NCBI GenBank assembly: GCA_964423405.1
Contig: CAYREY010000010.1
Span: 1 to 64,000, forward strand
Reading direction: 5' to 3'
DNA: 64,000 bases
From: Bog-950 sp964423405
GTDB lineage: Bacteria > Bacteroidota > Bacteroidia > Chitinophagales > LD1
Shown here: piece by piece, positions 61,333 to 64,000 of the stretch
How positions within the stretch are numbered: position 1 is the stretch's first letter
How the letters are laid out: each line of letters begins with the position of its first letter
The notes under the pieces: model-generated
Told to the model about the DNA's origin: nothing
What the model saw: the letters and a program-made list of their open reading frames with translations, nothing else
Database searches by the model: none
Made by a program: the position numbers and the translations under genes

Positions 61333-62055
61333 ATGCGCGCAATCAGCCTTTTTGTAATAATACTGCTATATGTAGTGTGCAATGCACAAAGCGATGCCAC
61401 TTTTACTGTAAGCAAAAAGAAAAAGGTAATGCTGGAATGCCGGTACGATTCGTTGGCCGGAGATACGCGTTACTTTTTTAAAGTATATGGTACCAGTACC
61501 AAAAATCTGGTAGCTGGTAAGTTTAGCGGTGGGCAGGTTTGGCTAAACGATACGGCCGTGTGCATACATACCGCAAACACTACCAGTAAGCCTAAAAAGC
61601 ATACGCTTGAACTATACTACAAAAAAGACAACTCGGTGGCCTGCAGCCGTAGTTTTACCGTTATGCCTAACGTGCGCATACCCGTGCATATAGCCTCTAC
61701 CCCTGTAATAAATGTGATGCCCGATGTGGTTTTCTATTCGGGGGTGTATTCGCAGGGCAACAAAACAAGTAGTAGAGATTCGCTGATAAGTAAAGTAGAA
61801 AAACTGTTGGTACAGCTAAGCCCCACCTCGCGCTCTAAAAGTAAAGTAGATATAAAGCTGAAGCTAACCTTTAAGTGCAAGGGCCAGACTACCGACCTGC
61901 AGACTACCGGACTTAAGCTGAGCCCGGAAATGATTAGCAAAATAAATGAAATGGAAACCGGCTGCTACTTTGGTGTTAACGCAACCTACCACAGCTACTG
62001 CGACCCACCGGAAGATATAACCATGGGCCCTTACCGGTTTGATATACGGCAATAA
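61333..62055 (+). CDS. Exported GldM C-terminal-like protein 2
   Basis: A 240-residue protein with a signal peptide (residues 1-19, CNAQ), beginning 3 bases after the previous stop. The second half (VDIKLKLTFKCKGQTTDLQTTGLKLSPEMISKINEMETGCYFGVNATYHSYCDPPEDITMGPYRFDI) parallels domain 2 of GldM-like proteins, in which a strand is followed by a helix (SPEMISKINEMETG) and a final strand. The first half (FTVSKKKKVMLECRYDSLAGDTRYFFKVYG) parallels domain 1 but is divergent. Three cysteines lie in the second half. Cotranscribed with protein 1. Role unknown. Confidence 0.5.
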   Translation: MRAISLFVIILLYVVCNAQSDATFTVSKKKKVMLECRYDSLAGDTRYFFKVYGTSTKNLVAGKFSGGQVWLNDTAVCIHTANTTSKPKKHTLELYYKKDNSVACSRSFTVMPNVRIPVHIASTPVINVMPDVVFYSGVYSQGNKTSSRDSLISKVEKLLVQLSPTSRSKSKVDIKLKLTFKCKGQTTDLQTTGLKLSPEMISKINEMETGCYFGVNATYHSYCDPPEDITMGPYRFDIRQ

Positions 62056-62259
62056 TAGCCACCAACAGCGATATTAAAGTCGGGATGTTACAGCCGCCAA
62101 ACAATAAAATGCCGGTAAAAGCGTAATCCTCAACAAGTTTTACTTGTAAAACTTAGCCAGAAAATTGTTTATTGAAGCTTTTCCTTTTACATTACAACCA
62201 GGAACTTGTTGAGCCGGCTAACCTATTTAGGTATTTTGCGTTACACCACTGAAGGAACC

Positions 62260-62988
62260 ATGAGAGTTTTTATAAAAACCCTCTTACTGCTGCTACTATT
62301 TATACCCCGGCAACAAGCTTTTTGCCAAAAGGTAAATGCTGAAATATTTATACCCATAACCAACCGCAGCGAAATCTGGCTTCGCCCGAAAATAGATACG
62401 CTGGAGAACAAAAAAGAATACGAGTTTAAAATACGCGTATCGCCGGAGTATAAAATATCGCAGTTTTTATTTGAAAAAGGGTTGGCTATACAAAACGATA
62501 GCGTACTGGTAATAATACCCAACAGCACTAAGTATGGCGATTACGACACGGCAACCCTACGCGTAATAGTAAACAGCATAGGTGGCTCGCGTATTATGCT
62601 GTTTCAAAAGAAGTTTATTATAAAGGTGCCCGAGAAAATGTACCCAGTACTCAACAACCCCAAAAACAACCTGATAAAAGTAAATGACAAGGTGTTTTTA
62701 GAGCGTAATAAAACCTACCCTAAAGATGTATTTACCGGCAACCGCCCTTTTGTAACTATGTACGAAAGCGAAGCAAATATGACCCCGGTAAAAGTTACTA
62801 ATGTTACTATTGCATTAATGGAGCGTGAGGGCAAACAATATAATTCTAACGCCGATACGCTAAGCATGGATGCCATCCGCGAGATAAAGAAGATACGTAA
62901 CCCCATACCGGTTTATATTAAAGTAGATGGCACCAGCGGCAAGTCGAAAAAATCGGTCTGGAACAGGGTGATAGTTTATCAGGAGTAA
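62260..62988 (+). CDS. Exported GldM C-terminal-like protein 3
   Basis: A 242-residue protein from the ATG at 62260, which gives a good signal peptide (RVFIKTLLLLLLFIPRQQAFCQ); the frame is open to 62206 but the extra residues are unlikely. The order of elements is like proteins 1 and 2: IFIPITNRSEIWLRPKIDTLENKKEYEFKI, FQKKFIIKVPEKMYPVLNN and a last domain with VTNVTIALMEREGKQYNSNADTLSMDAIREIKKIRNPIPVYIKV. The similarity to GldM is weaker. It is separated from protein 2 by 204 bases in which I see nothing notable, so it may have its own promoter. Confidence 0.5.
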   Translation: MRVFIKTLLLLLLFIPRQQAFCQKVNAEIFIPITNRSEIWLRPKIDTLENKKEYEFKIRVSPEYKISQFLFEKGLAIQNDSVLVIIPNSTKYGDYDTATLRVIVNSIGGSRIMLFQKKFIIKVPEKMYPVLNNPKNNLIKVNDKVFLERNKTYPKDVFTGNRPFVTMYESEANMTPVKVTNVTIALMEREGKQYNSNADTLSMDAIREIKKIRNPIPVYIKVDGTSGKSKKSVWNRVIVYQE

Positions 62989-62996
62989 GCAGCCGA

Positions 62997-63099
62997 CCCC
63001 TAAATCCCCAAAGGGGACTTAGCAGCCAATACAAAATGCAAACAGCCTGATGAATCATCAGGCTGTTTGCATTTAAAGTCCCCTCCGGGGATTTAGGGG
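62997..63099. repeat. Triple nested inverted repeat with a strong bidirectional terminator
   Basis: Outer arms CCCCTAAATCCCC (62997-63009) and GGGGATTTAGGGG (63087-63099); middle arms AGGGGACTT (63012-63020) and AAGTCCCCT (63076-63084); core hairpin of 20 bp with a 1-nt loop (63034-63053 with 63055-63074). The core can end both convergent transcripts. The stop codon of the acylase (63093-63095) lies inside the right outer arm. Confidence 0.9.
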
Positions 63100-64000
63100 C
63101 CAGGGTTATAAACCCGCTCGGCTTTCTTCATCACATCTTCTTTCTTTAAACTAAGCGGGCGCAGTGCCTGCCTGCTGAAAAGTTCAATCTGGTCGTTGTA
63201 GTGCTTACTATCGGTGCGTAATGAGTTACCTGCCGGCTGTAAGGCACCCAGGCGCTGCACACCGTTTTTACCAAACTCTACCAACATAGTATATGTATCG
63301 CCGTGGCCGGGGCGGAAACGAAGCTTATCTCCCGGCACCCGTTTAGGATATACGGGGCTAAGCATATCGGCAAAACCGCGCAGGGGCATATCTACATTGC
63401 CACGTATATTGCGGTTAATGGTACCCCATTCTACCTTTATAGTACCATAGTACGCTTTAAGAGTATCGCAGGCATTACGCAAAGCAGTTGCCCACTCTTC
63501 TTCCGGCACATCAAAACCAAGTACAAACTGGGCATCGTCATAATCGTGCCGGTCAAACACTTCTTTAATAGCCAGACCAAATAACGATGGAGCATACTCA
63601 TGTATATCGCTTATGCGGTTCCAGCTTTTTAGTATGCCAATGGCCTCTTTCAAATCGGGATATTTGTTTTCATCCAGATTAAAAAACGGCTGCATACTTT
63701 CGGCAAACTTACCTTTGGTAGAAAACTTAATATCAAATTTAATATCGTGCAGGTCGCTCCAGTTAAACTTGCTTTTAGCCGATATAAGCTCCTGAAAACG
63801 CACCGCACGGTTGTTATCGCCGGGGCGGCCATCAATCATTTTACGGGGTATTACGCAATATTCGTTCATACACTCTTTACTGGTAGAGTGTAGTGGCGAG
63901 TTATTGGTATTGTACACATAACCACATTCCGGGTTAATCTGCCGCGTCATGCTATCCAGTGGTATCAGTTTGGTCCAAAGGGTTTTTGAGGTATTACCCG
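63093..64000 (-). CDS. Penicillin acylase family protein, 3' part (partial)
   Basis: The frame is open to the right edge of the window, so about 302 C-terminal residues are seen. They match the C-terminal portion of the beta-chain of penicillin-G acylase/acyl-homoserine-lactone acylase (Ntn hydrolase) proteins: DSMTRQINPECGYVYNTNNSP near the beginning, then NRAVRFQELISAKSKFNWSDLHDIKFD and, near the end, WGTINRNIRGNVDMPLRGFADMLSPVYP and RFRPGHGDTYTMLVEFGKNG. The Ser nucleophile that starts the beta-chain is outside the window. The protein should be a periplasmic acylase of amides; substrate unknown. The last residues, NPGP-stop, are encoded by the right arm of the palindromic element. Confidence 0.85.
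   Translation of the reverse strand, partial: GNTSKTLWTKLIPLDSMTRQINPECGYVYNTNNSPLHSTSKECMNEYCVIPRKMIDGRPGDNNRAVRFQELISAKSKFNWSDLHDIKFDIKFSTKGKFAESMQPFFNLDENKYPDLKEAIGILKSWNRISDIHEYAPSLFGLAIKEVFDRHDYDDAQFVLGFDVPEEEWATALRNACDTLKAYYGTIKVEWGTINRNIRGNVDMPLRGFADMLSPVYPKRVPGDKLRFRPGHGDTYTMLVEFGKNGVQRLGALQPAGNSLRTDSKHYNDQIELFSRQALRPLSLKKEDVMKKAERVYNPGP

Noticed and set aside
1..64000. tRNA, rRNA, CRISPR, transposase or phage genes
   Set aside because: I looked through the spacers and the frames and saw no cloverleaf, rRNA segment, array or recombinase; a tRNA scan would be needed for certainty.

Overview
The window looks like a draft-assembled chromosome segment of a Bacteroidota bacterium, most like the Chitinophagales/Chitinophagaceae. 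The evidence is: four large secreted proteins ending in type IX secretion (T9SS) sorting domains, one of them with about 15 SprB-type repeats; a TonB-dependent receptor paired with a DUF4249 lipoprotein; two close matches to the Bacteroidota TTTG-N19-TAnnTTTG promoter; few Shine-Dalgarno sites; and many Bacteroidota-only DUF families. I saw no rRNA, tRNA, CRISPR array, transposase or phage gene. Three 100-N scaffold gaps are each flanked by an exact 55-bp duplication, so they are contig overlaps that were not merged, not missing sequence. || Layout. 1-6.4 kb: end of an unknown gene, an MBL-fold hydrolase, a glycine-rich T9SS type B protein and two secreted proteins of unknown role. 6.5-11.3 kb: NADP isocitrate dehydrogenase with a promoter, a lipoprotein, a DUF3592 protein, a di-iron fatty acid/sterol hydroxylase (gap 1) and a GNAT acetyltransferase. 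11.4-19.9 kb: DUF4397 repeat protein with a type A sorting tail, threonylcarbamoyl-AMP synthase (gap 2), riboflavin synthase, a 937-aa T9SS type B protein and an HTTM-like membrane pair. 20-28 kb: receiver-PAS-histidine kinase, a zinc-ribbon/coiled-coil/TM protein with a MORN protein, a CcmC/CcmD heme-handling pair with a near-perfect promoter, YciI-like and DUF4199 proteins and an aldonolactone oxidase. 28-34 kb: 1636-aa SprB-repeat adhesin-like protein and an SGNH hydrolase. 34-47 kb: acyl-CoA dehydrogenase, tandem DUF6134-like paralogues, Mrp and Nfu Fe-S assembly proteins, a VWA membrane protein, FabG, YbfF-like esterase, DUF58, thioredoxin, glutathione peroxidase, a START-like protein and thioredoxin reductase. 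47.4-54.3 kb: a tight seven-gene operon described below. 54.3-64 kb: DUF4249 lipoprotein and TonB receptor (gap 3), ECF sigma factor and a membrane-anchored partner, three stand-alone GldM-C-like secreted proteins, and the 3' part of a penicillin acylase. || The most interesting system is the operon at 47413-54321: an AdoMet-decarboxylase-like pyruvoyl enzyme with the catalytic Cys replaced by Ser, a double DUF4178/zinc-ribbon membrane protein, a 56-57 aa single-pass protein, a one-unit DUF350 protein, a membrane-embedded aminopropyltransferase, a flavin amine-oxidase-like protein and a multipass protein with intramembrane histidines. It reads as a membrane-bound pathway that builds and probably oxidises an aminopropyl or polyamine group on an unknown acceptor. 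|| A second theme is palindromic intergenic repeats. One supplies part of the N-terminus of the DUF4249 lipoprotein, one supplies the stop codon of the acylase, and one is a GTCATTGCGAGGAG-type element. Trx, TrxB and Gpx lie close together as a redox group; Mrp and Nfu overlap as an Fe-S pair.
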